Source: CAMDPA01 sp965223035 (GTDB lineage: Bacteria > Pseudomonadota > Alphaproteobacteria > Rhizobiales > Hyphomicrobiaceae). Taken from it: DNA of 64,000 nt. A model generated the notes under the pieces. The model did not search any database. It saw only the letters and a program-made list of their open reading frames with translations, and was not told the DNA's origin. Made by a program: the position numbers and the translations under genes. Location: the NCBI GenBank assembly GCA_965223035.1, contig OZ244980.1, forward strand, positions 868,001 to 932,000, given 5' to 3'. How positions within the stretch are numbered: position 1 is the first letter of the stretch; the number at the start of each line of letters is the position of its first letter. This document shows positions 1 through 8,841 of this stretch, piece by piece.

Positions 1-500
1 AGGATTTGGCCGACGATTTCATGCGGCTCGAGATTGCGCACCAGCCGCTGGGTGCCGGTGTGGCAGAACGAGCAGGTTAACGTGCAGCCGACCTGGCTTG
101 AAATGCACAGCGTTCCGCGATCGATCTCGGGGATATAGACGGTTTCGATTTCCGGCGCGCGCGCATCTCTGGCCTGCTGTTCCAGCCGCAACAGCCATTT
201 GCGGGTGCCGTCGGTCGACACCTGCTCGCTGACGATTTGCGGACGCTCCAGCGTGAAGCGGCGCTCAAGCGTGCTGCGCAACGCCTTGGAGATGTCGGTC
301 ATCTCCGCAAAAGATCTGGCTCCGCGACCATAAAGCCAACCCCACAGCTGGCCGATGCGCATGCGAAGCTGTCGTTCCGGCACGCCGATCTCGGCCATCG
401 CCTGGGCCAAGGCCGCACGATCGCGCCCGGCCAAGGTCGGTGAACCGCCGGTGCGGGGCTGACCGCCGAGCGGCGCGACCATATCTAAAACGCGTACCAT
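1..500 (-). CDS. rlmN: 23S rRNA (adenine-2503-C2)-methyltransferase RlmN, partial
   Basis: The N-terminal 166 residues or so of a radical SAM RNA methyltransferase; the rest lies beyond the left edge. The cluster-binding Cys motif CTLTCSFC is at residues 139-146 (Cys139, Cys143, Cys146), preceded by the family-typical IDRGTLCISSQVG and followed by HTGTQRLVRNL. Family members methylate A2503 of 23S rRNA, and some tRNAs, in the cytoplasm. The start at 500 (ATG) is the most upstream in-frame ATG that leaves a normal RlmN N-terminus; its Shine-Dalgarno is weak, so a nearby start is possible. It lies downstream of pyrE on the same strand, separated by about 230 bp that carry a Family 2 repeat end. 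Confidence 0.93.
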   Translation of the reverse strand, partial: MVRVLDMVAPLGGQPRTGGSPTLAGRDRAALAQAMAEIGVPERQLRMRIGQLWGWLYGRGARSFAEMTDISKALRSTLERRFTLERPQIVSEQVSTDGTRKWLLRLEQQARDARAPEIETVYIPEIDRGTLCISSQVGCTLTCSFCHTGTQRLVRNLEPHEIVGQI

Positions 501-682
501 CACATGTAACGTCTGCCGGGCTGGATCGATACCTGTCAAGCGCGCTCATCTTTGTTTGCACCCATCACAGATGAATGCACCCTCGACACGGCGAACGCAT
601 AGCATGACGCATGTTCACCGTGGATAGGAAACGCTCGAAATCCGCGCGGTCAGGCCCTTAAGCGTTTCTGTGTCGGCTGAAA

Positions 683-737
683 ACGGCCCGCGCCCGGCCC
701 GGCCCGGCCGATCCGCCTCAGGCGGTCTTAAATCTAG
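683..737. repeat. Family 2 repeat, 3' part
   Basis: Only the distal part of Family 2 is present: a CCCGGCC-rich stretch, the minihairpin CCGCCTCAGGCGG and a terminal CTAG at 734-737. The CTA of this CTAG, read on the minus strand, is the TAG stop of pyrE. Confidence 0.7.
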
Positions 738-1447
738 GCCGCGGCGGTTTGCCCGCCGAACTCGGCGATGCCGCCATGGGCGGCGGACCATTTGGCCGGG
801 TCATGCATGAAGGCTTCCACCTCGCGCAGCACGCCGGGATCAAAATCCCCGGTTTCCTTGGCCGCTTCCAGCACATCCCACCAGGTCGCCAAGTAATGCA
901 ATTTGACATCGAGGTCTTTGAATATCTCCTTACTTTTCGGAAAAATGTCATAGAAAAACAAGACAAAGCAGTGATCAACCCTGGCGCCCGCCAATCTTAG
1001 CGCCTCGCAGAAATTGACCTTGCTGCGCCCGTCGGTCGCTAGATCCTCAACCAACAGCGTGCGCGCGCCAGACACCACTTCGCCTTCGATCTGTGCATTG
1101 CGGCCGAAGCCCTTGGCCTTCTTGCGTACATACTGCATGGGCAGCGAGAGCTTGTCGGCGATCCAGGCCGCGAACGGGATGCCTGCCGTCTCACCCCCGG
1201 TGACAACGTCGATCGATTCATAGCCCACCTCGTTCAGGACGGTGCTGGCGGAAAAGTCCATCAGCGCCGAACGCAACCGCGGGTATGAGATGATCTTGCG
1301 ACAATCGACGTACACCGGACTGGCCCAGCCGGAGGTGAACACAAACGGCTGATCGGCGTTGAACTGGAATGTTTTGATCTCGAGCAGCATGCGCGCTGTA
1401 CGGTTCGCCATGGCATGCTTGTCCATCGGCAGAGGCAGCGAGGTCAT
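734..1447 (-). CDS. pyrE: Orotate phosphoribosyltransferase
   Basis: PyrE transfers ribose 5-phosphate from PRPP to orotate, giving OMP. The PRPP-binding loop LLVEDLATDGRSK is at residues 131-143, with the TGGETAGIPFAAW segment near 83-95. At 237 aa it is slightly longer than short bacterial PyrE, mostly through a C-terminal tail rich in Trp, His and Ala. Start ATG at 1447 has GGAG upstream; ATGs at 1426 and 1411 are alternatives. It follows pyrC on the same strand with a 124 bp gap that contains a stem-loop. Its TAG stop lies inside a Family 2 repeat end. Confidence 0.95.
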   Translation of the reverse strand: MTSLPLPMDKHAMANRTARMLLEIKTFQFNADQPFVFTSGWASPVYVDCRKIISYPRLRSALMDFSASTVLNEVGYESIDVVTGGETAGIPFAAWIADKLSLPMQYVRKKAKGFGRNAQIEGEVVSGARTLLVEDLATDGRSKVNFCEALRLAGARVDHCFVLFFYDIFPKSKEIFKDLDVKLHYLATWWDVLEAAKETGDFDPGVLREVEAFMHDPAKWSAAHGGIAEFGGQTAAA

Positions 1448-1472
1448 CGGTGGTGCTCCATTCCTGGTGTCC

Positions 1473-1517
1473 GCCCGACAACCATCGTCAGCGGTGTGCG
1501 GGGAACGATGGTCGGGC
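1473..1517 (-). promoter_or_regulatory. Stem-loop in the pyrE leader
   Basis: Arms at 1473-1488 and 1505-1517 pair as GCCCGA/TCGGGC plus ACCATCGT/ACGATGGT around a small bulge, with a 16-nt loop. It ends about 26 nt before the pyrE start codon, on the coding strand. There is no T-run, so a simple intrinsic terminator is unlikely. An attenuator-like or mRNA-stability role in the pyrC-pyrE intergenic region is possible. Confidence 0.45.
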
Positions 1518-1571
1518 CTTCAAGCAGCTGGTGCGGCTCGCGTTGTGCTTCGGCGCTGGCCGCTGGGACGC

Positions 1572-2615
1572 TCATGCGCCCAAATGAGGTGACCAGTCAA
1601 CCTGTTCGCCGGCGAACAATGGTATGATTTCCCCGTCTTCACCAACCGACAGGGACTGTTCGACGCGCCACGGGCGCTCATAGATGGTCAATCGTTGCTG
1701 GTTGACGGGCAAGCCATAGAACGCCGGCCCGTTCAACGCGGCAAACGCCTCGAACCGATCGAGCGCGTCCTGCTCGGCGAACACGCGAAGATAGGCCGAT
1801 AGGGCAACCGGCGCACTGAAAACGCCGGCACAGCCACAGGCCGCCTCCTTCAGATGGCGCAGGTGCGGCGCGGTGTCCGTGCCCAGAAAGAAGCAGGTAT
1901 CGCCGCTGGTCGCGGCTTCGCGCAGCGCGCGCTGATGGCGCGCGCGCTTGAGCACCGGTAGGCAGTACATGTGAGGCCGCAGCCCGCCTTCGAACAACGC
2001 GTTGCGGTTGAACAGAAGATGTTGGGGGGTGATGGTGCCACCCATGCGGTCACGATTTTCCCGTACGAAGGCCACCCCGTCGGCCGTGGTGATGTGCTCC
2101 ATCACCACCTTGAGCCCTGTGATGCGGGCCAACGTCGGTGCCAGAACCTCATCGATGAAGCCCTTTTCGCGATCGAACACGTCAACGTCGGGCCGCGTAA
2201 TTTCGCCGTGGGTCAAAAGCGGCATGCCGTTAGCTGCCATCGCCTCCAGCACCCCCGTAATCTTATCGATGTCGGTGACACCAAATTGAGAATTGGTGGT
2301 CGCGTGCGCCGGATAGAGCTTGGCCGCGGTGAAGACGCCGTCGCTAAATCCCGCCAGCAGATCTTGCGCATCGGTATCGTCCGTCAGGTAGCAGGTCATC
2401 AGCGGCTCGAATTCGACGCCTGCGGGAACGGCCGCGAGAATGCGCTGGCGATAGGCTTGGGCTGCACTTGTGGTGGTTATCGGTGGTGTCAGGTTGGGCA
2501 TCACGATGGCGCGGGCAAACACGCGCGCGGTGAACGGCACCACGTACCGTAGGACGGCCCCATCGCGAAAATGGACATGCCAGTCGTCAGGGCGAGGGAT
2601 CGTGATGGTGCGCAT
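1572..2615 (-). CDS. pyrC: Dihydroorotase, class II (E. coli PyrC type)
   Basis: Interconverts N-carbamoyl-L-aspartate and dihydroorotate. The 347 aa match the usual length of the homodimeric E. coli-type enzyme. Metal-binding HVH is at residues 13-15 (DWHVHFRDG), the carboxylated Lys is K99 in AAKLYPAHATTNS, and further ligands are H136 (LLTHGE), the VVMEHITT histidine and the aspartate of LGTDTAPH. It sits between an XRE regulator and pyrE. The 150 bp upstream hold a Family 2 repeat, so it may be transcribed apart from the pyrKD unit. The reaction is reversible, so it could serve either biosynthesis or breakdown. Confidence 0.96.
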   Translation of the reverse strand: MRTITIPRPDDWHVHFRDGAVLRYVVPFTARVFARAIVMPNLTPPITTTSAAQAYRQRILAAVPAGVEFEPLMTCYLTDDTDAQDLLAGFSDGVFTAAKLYPAHATTNSQFGVTDIDKITGVLEAMAANGMPLLTHGEITRPDVDVFDREKGFIDEVLAPTLARITGLKVVMEHITTADGVAFVRENRDRMGGTITPQHLLFNRNALFEGGLRPHMYCLPVLKRARHQRALREAATSGDTCFFLGTDTAPHLRHLKEAACGCAGVFSAPVALSAYLRVFAEQDALDRFEAFAALNGPAFYGLPVNQQRLTIYERPWRVEQSLSVGEDGEIIPLFAGEQVDWSPHLGA

Positions 2616-2705
2616 ATCATGGCCTTTCTATCGGTCGCGGCGGTGCGGTCGTCGCTGATCACCGGTCCTAACCGACCTTGAAGGGAAACTGGGCCGTCCG
2701 GTTCA

Positions 2706-2760
2706 CCCCGCGGCGGGGCGGGCCGGCACGGCTGATCCGCCTCAGACGGACATCATCCAA
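2706..2760. repeat. Family 2 repeat, partial
   Basis: Contains GCGGGCCGGCACGGCTGATC followed by CCGCCTCAGACGG, the Family 2 signature, but the terminal CTAG has decayed (CATCATCC). Lies between the XRE regulator and pyrC. Confidence 0.65.
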
Positions 2761-2766
2761 TCGCCT

Positions 2767-3654
2767 TCAATGCGGCCCAACCCGCTGGATCAGGTCGCGT
2801 AACACACGGGCACCGCTTTCGCCTTTGTGCGCGCGTTGCCATTGTGTCCGCAAGGTCCGATCGAACAGCCGGACCGCTTCCGGTGCGCTGGTGACCATGG
2901 CGATGCCATACGAGACATTGGGCTGCTCTCCCAGTCGAAACGGACTGAGCGACACGGTCGGCGCTTGCGGCTGCTCGACCACCTGAAAGGTTTGGGTCGG
3001 GGGCGCGTTCTCGATCACGCCAACCTGCACGCCGATCGGCTGCGCTTCAAGAATGTCGATCAGACGCTGGATCTCGGCCCTGGCCGCCAGGCGCCGGTGT
3101 GTGATCTCGCGGTCGGGCAGGTCGAAGCGGCCGATCAGGCCGATCCGCAAAAACCGCTCAATCTCCTGCGTGCCGACGATGCTGATGACCGGTGTCCCGC
3201 GTCGGCGTGCCATCGATCGCCGGTCATGCAAAATGGTCAACACACGATCGATAGCCGTCTCGGTGGTGGGCTGTCCGGGCAGGTCCGGTAACGCCGCCTC
3301 TTCCAGCATCACCCGCAGGTGGTCCATGTACGCATCGGACAAGAGCAACAACGAGATCGGCGAGAAATTGCCGATGACGAATGAGGCCGTCTCTTCGATC
3401 TGTCGCATGCGTTCAAAGAAGGCGACGGCGTTAGCATAATACTCGACACCGACACCGAGCAGGGAGGGCAGCGAGGTGTCCAATAACTCCGATAACCGCT
3501 CCAGGGTCTCGATTTTGACCAGCTCGCCCTTTTCCAGCCGATAGATCGCAGCGCGCGACACGCCCAGTAGATCGGCTACCCGGCCCGCCGTCAGATTGCG
3601 ACCCAAGCGATACGCCTTGAGGCGTCTGCCGATCTGCTTGAAGCTGAGCGTCAT
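2767..3654 (-). CDS. XRE-family transcriptional regulator with C-terminal effector region
   Basis: Residues 7-60 form a Cro/CI-type helix-turn-helix (AGRVADLLGVSRAAIYRLEKGE). The remaining 230 residues have no recognised domain, but their mixed alpha/beta look suggests ligand sensing. Start ATG at 3654 is 10 bp after the amidase stop, so it is probably the last gene of the dctM-pyrK-pyrD-amidase unit and may regulate that unit. The effector is unknown; orotate, a dihydropyrimidine or a carbamoyl amino acid would fit the neighbours. This is inference from position only. Confidence 0.85.
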   Translation of the reverse strand: MTLSFKQIGRRLKAYRLGRNLTAGRVADLLGVSRAAIYRLEKGELVKIETLERLSELLDTSLPSLLGVGVEYYANAVAFFERMRQIEETASFVIGNFSPISLLLLSDAYMDHLRVMLEEAALPDLPGQPTTETAIDRVLTILHDRRSMARRRGTPVISIVGTQEIERFLRIGLIGRFDLPDREITHRRLAARAEIQRLIDILEAQPIGVQVGVIENAPPTQTFQVVEQPQAPTVSLSPFRLGEQPNVSYGIAMVTSAPEAVRLFDRTLRTQWQRAHKGESGARVLRDLIQRVGPH

Positions 3655-3664
3655 CGTCGCCGCG

Positions 3665-4951
3665 TCACTGCGCCTCCGCCACCGCGGAATACATCAAGTC
3701 GACGGCCCGCATGAAGTCGTCGATGTCCATGGTCTCCTTCGGATTGTGCGAGCCGTGTGCGTTTCTGACGAAGATCATGCCGGAGGGAACGCCTTCGTTG
3801 GCGAACACCGCGGCGTCGTGGCCGGCCCCACTGGGGATCAGCTCCGGCGCCAGGCCCAGTTTCTCCGAGGCGTCCCGCAATCGCTTGATAATGCCGTCGC
3901 TCATGCGGGCTGGCTCGGTGTAGACCCGGTCGTCGAACGCGAACGATACGCCGCGCTGGGTGGAGACCGCCCTGCATTCGGAGCGAAACAGCTCATAGAA
4001 TGCTTCCAGCGTATCATGGCTTTGGCTGCGCATCTCGAAGCTGAACGCAACTTCTCCGGGAATGCGGCTCATGGCGTGCTGATCGGGATTGGTCGCGACG
4101 ATGCCGGTGGTCACGACGAGATCGAGCCCGCGTTCCATCAGCCGCTGCCAGTGCTCGTCGATGCGCATGAGAAGGTCCGCCAGCGCAAACACGGCGTCCT
4201 TGCGCAGCCAGCGCGGCACCGTCCCAGAATGCCCGGCCTCACCGCGACAGACGATGCGACGGTGCCGGATGTTGCCGCGGATACCCGTGACGATCGCCGT
4301 CGGCAGATCGCGGGCGAGCATGACCGGGCCCTGCTCGATGTGCAGCTCTAGGAAGCCGAGCGCTTGCTCGGGCTCGAAAAAGCGCTGGCGCCGGGCCACG
4401 CGGTCGACCGGCACGCCGGCGGCGGCCATCGCGTCGGCCAACGACCGGCCGTTGCCCCGCCGCTTGGCGGCCAGGTCCTTCTCGTCGATCAGTCCGAATA
4501 GGGCGCGTGAGCCGATGTTCGCTCGGCCATAAAAGGCGCTCTCCTCACCGCGCAGGATGATCAGCCGCACCGGTAGCGCCGGCCGTCGCTCGTTCTGAGC
4601 CAGGCGGATCAAACACAAAAGGCCGGCGACCACCCCGGCGGCACCATCAAAGTTGCCGCCTTGAGGTACCGAATCGGTGTGTGAGCCGATCAGAAACGCC
4701 GGTGCTTGACCGTCGTCATCGGGCAGCGACACGATCATATTGCCGATCGCGTCTGAGGTGGTGACAAGGCCGTGCTGCTCGGCGACATCCTTGAACACTC
4801 CGAGCGCCAATTCCTCGCCTTGCGCATAGCATTCGCGGGTGATGCCAACGCCATCGCTGGTCTTCTCCGCCAGGACGTCGAACAACTCCACCGCGAGCTG
4901 ACGCGGCGAACTTTGCGGGGAAAGCGGATGAGGTACGACGACACCGCTCAT
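3665..4951 (-). CDS. Zn-dependent M20-family amidase (N-carbamoyl-amino acid hydrolase/allantoate amidohydrolase family)
   Basis: 428 aa. Metal-site motifs are GSHTDSVPQGGNFDGAAGV at 89-107 (His91, Asp102), RGEESAF at 134-140 and HIEQGP at 204-209, with the C-terminal GAGHDAAVFANEG and HGSHNPKE motifs. The family removes the carbamoyl group of N-carbamoyl amino acids, ureidopropionate or allantoate, releasing ammonia and CO2. The chosen start (ATG, 4951) overlaps the pyrD stop in an ATGA; the frame is open further upstream, but that part reads as out-of-frame pyrD. Coupling to pyrD suggests N-carbamoyl-aspartate as substrate (a ureidosuccinase), but family membership alone cannot show it. Confidence 0.92.
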   Translation of the reverse strand: MSGVVVPHPLSPQSSPRQLAVELFDVLAEKTSDGVGITRECYAQGEELALGVFKDVAEQHGLVTTSDAIGNMIVSLPDDDGQAPAFLIGSHTDSVPQGGNFDGAAGVVAGLLCLIRLAQNERRPALPVRLIILRGEESAFYGRANIGSRALFGLIDEKDLAAKRRGNGRSLADAMAAAGVPVDRVARRQRFFEPEQALGFLELHIEQGPVMLARDLPTAIVTGIRGNIRHRRIVCRGEAGHSGTVPRWLRKDAVFALADLLMRIDEHWQRLMERGLDLVVTTGIVATNPDQHAMSRIPGEVAFSFEMRSQSHDTLEAFYELFRSECRAVSTQRGVSFAFDDRVYTEPARMSDGIIKRLRDASEKLGLAPELIPSGAGHDAAVFANEGVPSGMIFVRNAHGSHNPKETMDIDDFMRAVDLMYSAVAEAQ

Positions 4952-5922
4952 GACAGCACCTCTTCGCAGACGGCGGCCGCGTCCGGTCTGGGCTGCAACT
5001 GTCGCATGCCGCCGGTCAACTGGTTGACGGATCGATAGCCCTTGCGCGCACAATAGGCGGCGAGCCCATCGATCACCTCCAGCATGGCCGTCGGGCGCAA
5101 AAAGGTCGCGGTGCCAACCTGGACCGCGCTGGCCCCCGCCAGCATGTACTCGACGGCGTCGGCCGCCGTCGAAATGCCGCCGCAGCCGATGATCGGGATG
5201 CTGACGGCGCGGGCGCACTGATAGGTCATGCGCACGATGACCGGTTTGACCGCCGGTCCCGACAGGCCGCCGGTGATGGTGCCCAAGGCGGGTCGGGCGG
5301 TTTCGATGTCGATCGACATGGCCAGCAGCGTGTTGGCGACGACCAGCGCGTCGGCGCCGGCGTCCTCGCAGGCGCGGGCGATATCGGCCAGATCGGACGT
5401 GTTGGGCGTTAGTTTTGCCCAGACCGGGCGCGTCGTGGCCGCTCGCATGGCGGCGATCACCTGACCGGCAAGGTCGGCATGCATCGCAAAGGCTTTGCCG
5501 TCGGCCTCGATGTTCGGACAGGAGATGTTGGCCTCGATCGCGGCCACGCCCGGCTGGCTCAAGCGCGCTGTAATGTCCGCGAATGCCGCGACCGTCGGCG
5601 CTGAGACGCTGACGACCAAAGGGCTGGAAAACTGCCGATAAAACGGAAGCGTCCGCATGATGAAATAATCGATGCCATTGCTCGGCAATCCGATCGAGTT
5701 CAGCATGCCGCCATCGACCTCGGCGACGCGCGGCGTGGGATTGCCACCGCGGATCTCGCTGGTAATGGTCTTAGTGACAAGCGCGCCCAAGCGCTGGAAG
5801 TCGACCACCTGCGCCAGACCTTCGGCGAACGTGCCGGAAGCCGGCATCACGGGATTGGCCAGCCGCAGCCCGCCAACGTTGACCGCCAGGTCCACTTGGT
5901 CGGCCGTGATCGGTGCTACCAT
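4948..5922 (-). CDS. pyrD: Dihydroorotate dehydrogenase, class 1B catalytic subunit
   Basis: 324 aa FMN enzyme of class 1. NISCPN at 133-138 places the catalytic Cys at 135, as in class 1A and 1B enzymes; membrane-bound class 2 enzymes use Ser. PASGTF (28-32), KLTPN, TGGLSGPA and IIGCGGI (FMN phosphate site) are present. No C-terminal ferredoxin domain is seen, so it is not PreA-type dihydropyrimidine dehydrogenase. Start ATG at 5922 overlaps the pyrK stop by 7 bp. Class 1B enzymes use NAD through PyrK and can run in either direction, including orotate reduction in orotate-degrading bacteria. Confidence 0.94.
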   Translation of the reverse strand: MVAPITADQVDLAVNVGGLRLANPVMPASGTFAEGLAQVVDFQRLGALVTKTITSEIRGGNPTPRVAEVDGGMLNSIGLPSNGIDYFIMRTLPFYRQFSSPLVVSVSAPTVAAFADITARLSQPGVAAIEANISCPNIEADGKAFAMHADLAGQVIAAMRAATTRPVWAKLTPNTSDLADIARACEDAGADALVVANTLLAMSIDIETARPALGTITGGLSGPAVKPVIVRMTYQCARAVSIPIIGCGGISTAADAVEYMLAGASAVQVGTATFLRPTAMLEVIDGLAAYCARKGYRSVNQLTGGMRQLQPRPDAAAVCEEVLS

Positions 5923-6788
5923 GACAGCGGCTCCTCCAGGTTGAACACCGGGCCATCCCAGCACACCCGCCGGCTGACGCGGCCGGCAGCGGTATCGAAA
6001 TCGCGTACACAGCAAAAGCACATGCCAAGGCCACAGGCCATTTGCTGCTCCAGCGCAACCTGTCCGGGGATATCGAGTTCGCGTGCAAGCCGTTGCATCA
6101 GCTGCATCAGCCGGTTCGAGCCGCACGTGAAGAACGCATCGGCGCGCTGATCGGTTGCCAACCGACGCAGTATCTGCTCGACGTTGGCCGGGTCGCTGGA
6201 GCCGTCGCTATCCAACACGATCCTGACGTCAGCGCCGATTCGTTCGAATCTTTCGATCGACAACATCTGCTCGGGTTTGCGGCAGCTGATGATAGCGGTG
6301 ACGTCGACACCGTGAGCCGCTGCTAGGTCCGACAACGGCGCCAGCGTCGCCAGCCCCACCCCGCGACCGAGCACGACGACGGCGCGCCAATCCGGGCGCA
6401 GCTCGAAGCCGACGCCCAACGGCCCGAGCATGCGCAGCGTCTCTCCCACCTTAAGCGCCGCCAGGCCGCGGGTGCCGGCGCCAGTGACCTTATAGAGAAA
6501 TTCGACGGTTCCGCCGGCGGGACCCGGCCCGACCTCGGTCCTGTAAACGCTCATCGGCCGGCGAAAAAACGGTTTGTCGGTGTTGTGGACCGGACATTCC
6601 AGGTGGAAGAACTGGCCGGCCCCCGCTAACGGCGCGGGCAGCGGCGCGACGAGGCTTAGGCGCTTGTAGGTGCGGTTGATCCACTGATTGTCGATCACCC
6701 GCGCCACCACGTCGGCGGCCTTGCGTTCGCCGACCAAGGGCGAATGTGATGCGGTATCCAGCGGTGCGTGTACGGTGGGCGTTTGCAC
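5916..6788 (-). CDS. pyrK: Dihydroorotate dehydrogenase electron transfer subunit (PyrK-like)
   Basis: 290 aa ferredoxin-reductase-like protein with an FAD domain, an NAD domain (VVVLGRGVGLATLAPL) and a C-terminal [2Fe-2S] site: Cys252, Cys257, Cys260 and Cys276 in ACGLGMCFCC...VCWDGPVF. The VCWDGPVF ending is typical of PyrK. It links NAD(H) to the FMN of PyrD. Its stop overlaps the pyrD start, and it begins 14 bp after dctM, so transporter and enzyme are probably co-transcribed. Slightly longer than Bacillus PyrK because of an N-terminal extension of about 30 residues. Confidence 0.92.
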   Translation of the reverse strand: MQTPTVHAPLDTASHSPLVGERKAADVVARVIDNQWINRTYKRLSLVAPLPAPLAGAGQFFHLECPVHNTDKPFFRRPMSVYRTEVGPGPAGGTVEFLYKVTGAGTRGLAALKVGETLRMLGPLGVGFELRPDWRAVVVLGRGVGLATLAPLSDLAAAHGVDVTAIISCRKPEQMLSIERFERIGADVRIVLDSDGSSDPANVEQILRRLATDQRADAFFTCGSNRLMQLMQRLARELDIPGQVALEQQMACGLGMCFCCVRDFDTAAGRVSRRVCWDGPVFNLEEPLSW

Positions 6789-6802
6789 GGCGACCTCTTG
6801 TT

Positions 6803-8083
6803 TCAGCGCAACAGGTGCAAAATGCCGGTAGAGACCTGCGGCACGTAGGTGACGACCAGCAGTACGGCGATGTTGAGCGAGATGAACGGCCAGATGCCGG
6901 CGATCACGCGTTCAACGGGCTGGCCCAGGGTTGAGGAGGTGACGAACAGGTCGAGCCCGAACGGTGGCGTGATCATGCCTATGCAGATGTTCAAGCATAC
7001 GATTATGCCGAAATGGACCGGGTCGATCCCAAGCGACATCGCCACCGGGAAGACGGTCGGAACCAGCACCAGCAGCACCGAGTTGGGATCAACGAACATG
7101 CCGGCGATCAAAAGGATCACATTGACGATGGCGAGGAACACGATCCAGTTGACGTTCCAATCCTGAAACATCTGGGTCAGCAGCGCCGGCACCTGCGCCA
7201 GGGTAATGAAGTAGGCGAGCAACGAGCCCATCGCCAACAGTGCGAAGATCGACACGATCGTTATCGCCGCGCCCTCGGCCACGTCGATCAAGGCGGCCGG
7301 GCCCAAGGAACGATAGATGCCCATTTCGACGAACAGCGCGTAGACGACGGCAACGGCGGCCGCCTCCGTCGCCGTAAACAGGCCGCTGTAGATCCCGCCC
7401 AAAATGATCACCGGCAAGCCGAGCGCGAGCAGCCCATCGGTCACTGCGGTCCAGCGCTCGCCGGAACTCGCCTTGTCGAGCGCCACGGCGCCGACCCGCC
7501 GCGTCACCAGCTGCACCTTGACCATGAAGGCCAGACCGAGAACGAGGCCCACCACCAGCCCGGCGGCGAACAGGTCGGCGATCGAGGTGCCGGTCAGCCA
7601 ACCGTAGATGATCAAGGTGATGCTGGGCGGGATCAGCAGCGCGCTTTCCGCGCTGGAGGCTATCAGGCCGAGCGCAAAGCGCTGCGGATAGCGTGATTTG
7701 ACCAATTCGGGATAAAGCAACCGACCGACCGCGGCGACGGTGGCCGGCGCCGATCCGCAAACCGAGCCAAATGCCATGCACGAGGCGACGGTCGTGTGAC
7801 CCATTCCGCCCGTGACATGGCCCAGATTGGTTTTGATGACGGCCGTCAGTCGGCGCGCAATGACGCCGCGCGCCATGATCTCGGCAGCAAAAATGAAAAA
7901 GGGAATGGCGAGCAAGGTTGAGACATTGACACCACCCAACAGCTTCTGGGCCAACACCATGGGCGGAATCGACGGGTAAAAGGTCAGCCAGGCAAGAATG
8001 CTCGGTATGCCGATGACGAGAAACATCTCGAAACCCAGCACCAACAGCACGATTGCCAGAAGGCATAGGAGAACGACACTCAT
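6803..8083 (-). CDS. dctM: TRAP transporter large permease, DctM family
   Basis: 426 aa with about 12 hydrophobic segments and the DctM-typical early GIPSILAWLTFYP and SLLIPPSITLIIYG stretches. It forms the ion-coupled transport channel of a TRAP system in the inner membrane. It is followed by pyrK after only 14 bp. It is separated from dctQ by a complete Family 1 repeat (8151-8289). The substrate cannot be read from the sequence; the neighbours point to an organic acid such as orotate. Confidence 0.93.
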   Translation of the reverse strand: MSVVLLCLLAIVLLVLGFEMFLVIGIPSILAWLTFYPSIPPMVLAQKLLGGVNVSTLLAIPFFIFAAEIMARGVIARRLTAVIKTNLGHVTGGMGHTTVASCMAFGSVCGSAPATVAAVGRLLYPELVKSRYPQRFALGLIASSAESALLIPPSITLIIYGWLTGTSIADLFAAGLVVGLVLGLAFMVKVQLVTRRVGAVALDKASSGERWTAVTDGLLALGLPVIILGGIYSGLFTATEAAAVAVVYALFVEMGIYRSLGPAALIDVAEGAAITIVSIFALLAMGSLLAYFITLAQVPALLTQMFQDWNVNWIVFLAIVNVILLIAGMFVDPNSVLLVLVPTVFPVAMSLGIDPVHFGIIVCLNICIGMITPPFGLDLFVTSSTLGQPVERVIAGIWPFISLNIAVLLVVTYVPQVSTGILHLLR

Positions 8084-8150
8084 TCCAATGTCCTTGCTGA
8101 CCTCCTTCGTGTTGTCGCCATGTCGCGTTACCCAGCGGACGGCCGCCGGA

Positions 8151-8289
8151 CTAGAGCAACCTGCCTTTAATCGGAATCGGAACGATCCCGATTAAAGGCA
8201 GAAAGTTGCTCACCACTTTAAGAGCGATCATCTTTGCGCCTTAAATCGGAACCGGCTTTGCGGTTCCGATTTAAGGCGCGATGATCTAG
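8151..8289 (+). repeat. Family 1 repeat, full form (A then B)
   Basis: CTAG at both ends. Module A: outer GAGCAAC/GTTGCTC, inner CTGCCTTTAATCGG/CCGATTAAAGGCAG. A linker containing CACTTTAAGAGC follows. Module B: outer GATCATC/GATGATC, inner 19-bp stem starting GCGCCTTAAATCGG. This is the clearest reference copy. Its right CTAG supplies the TAG stop of dctQ. Confidence 0.9.
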
Positions 8290-8789
8290 GCGTTTGCAGC
8301 CGGCTGCACCGCGAACCGGTTTTGCAGGCCGATCAGCTCGAGAAAATAACGCAAGGCCAACAGCGCAAATCCGATCGGCATCGGCGCATAAAGGACAACC
8401 ATGGAGATGCCGAGCGTCGGACTGATTTGGCCACTTTGATAGATGAATTGAGCCAGATCGAAGCTGAGCTTGGCCAAGATTAATGCGACGATGAGACCCG
8501 CTAGGTCGATCAGGGCCTTGGTCACACGCAGGGCGCGGGGCGCAAGCTCATCGAGCATAAACGTCATGGCAATGTGGCGGCGCCGCTCCAAGGTCAGCCC
8601 AAGGCCGACGAACACCAGCCACGCCAACGCGAACAGCGTCGCCTCCTCGATCCAAACGAACTGCGATGCCAGCGCCGGCTGCAGCTCGCGCACCAAAACG
8701 TTGACGAAATACAAAAGCGCCATCGCGATCAACACGATCGCGATCAACGCGCGCTCCACGCGCCTGATGATCTGCATGATGCTCAGCAT
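8286..8789 (-). CDS. dctQ: TRAP transporter small permease, DctQ family
   Basis: 167 aa with four hydrophobic segments (about 12-34, 47-67, 89-110, 130-152) and the DctQ-like WIEEATLFALAWLVFVG stretch. It is the small membrane subunit that pairs with DctM. Its last residues NA and the TAG stop abut the end of the Family 1 repeat at 8289; the stop is formed by the repeat CTAG. It starts about 330 bp after dctP, an unusually wide gap for a TRAP operon, holding a stem-loop and a short tandem repeat. Confidence 0.88.
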   Translation of the reverse strand: MLSIMQIIRRVERALIAIVLIAMALLYFVNVLVRELQPALASQFVWIEEATLFALAWLVFVGLGLTLERRRHIAMTFMLDELAPRALRVTKALIDLAGLIVALILAKLSFDLAQFIYQSGQISPTLGISMVVLYAPMPIGFALLALRYFLELIGLQNRFAVQPAANA

Positions 8790-8841
8790 CGGTTAAGATC
8801 CAGCCCGTCATGCGTTGCCCAAGGTCGCGAGCAGGTGTTGG

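Noticed and set aside
4952..5218. Upstream extension of the amidase frame by 89 codons
   Set aside because: It lies inside pyrD in another frame and has no family likeness; the ATG at 4951 in the ATGA overlap is the natural start.
4948..6788. PreT-PreA-type dihydropyrimidine dehydrogenase instead of PyrK-PyrD
   Set aside because: The PyrD protein lacks the C-terminal ferredoxin domain of PreA, and the partner has the PyrK [2Fe-2S] Cys pattern and VCWDGPVF end rather than PreT features.
7089..8066. A 325-codon minus frame inside dctM
   Set aside because: Out-of-frame shadow; dctM has clear membrane and family features in the other frame.
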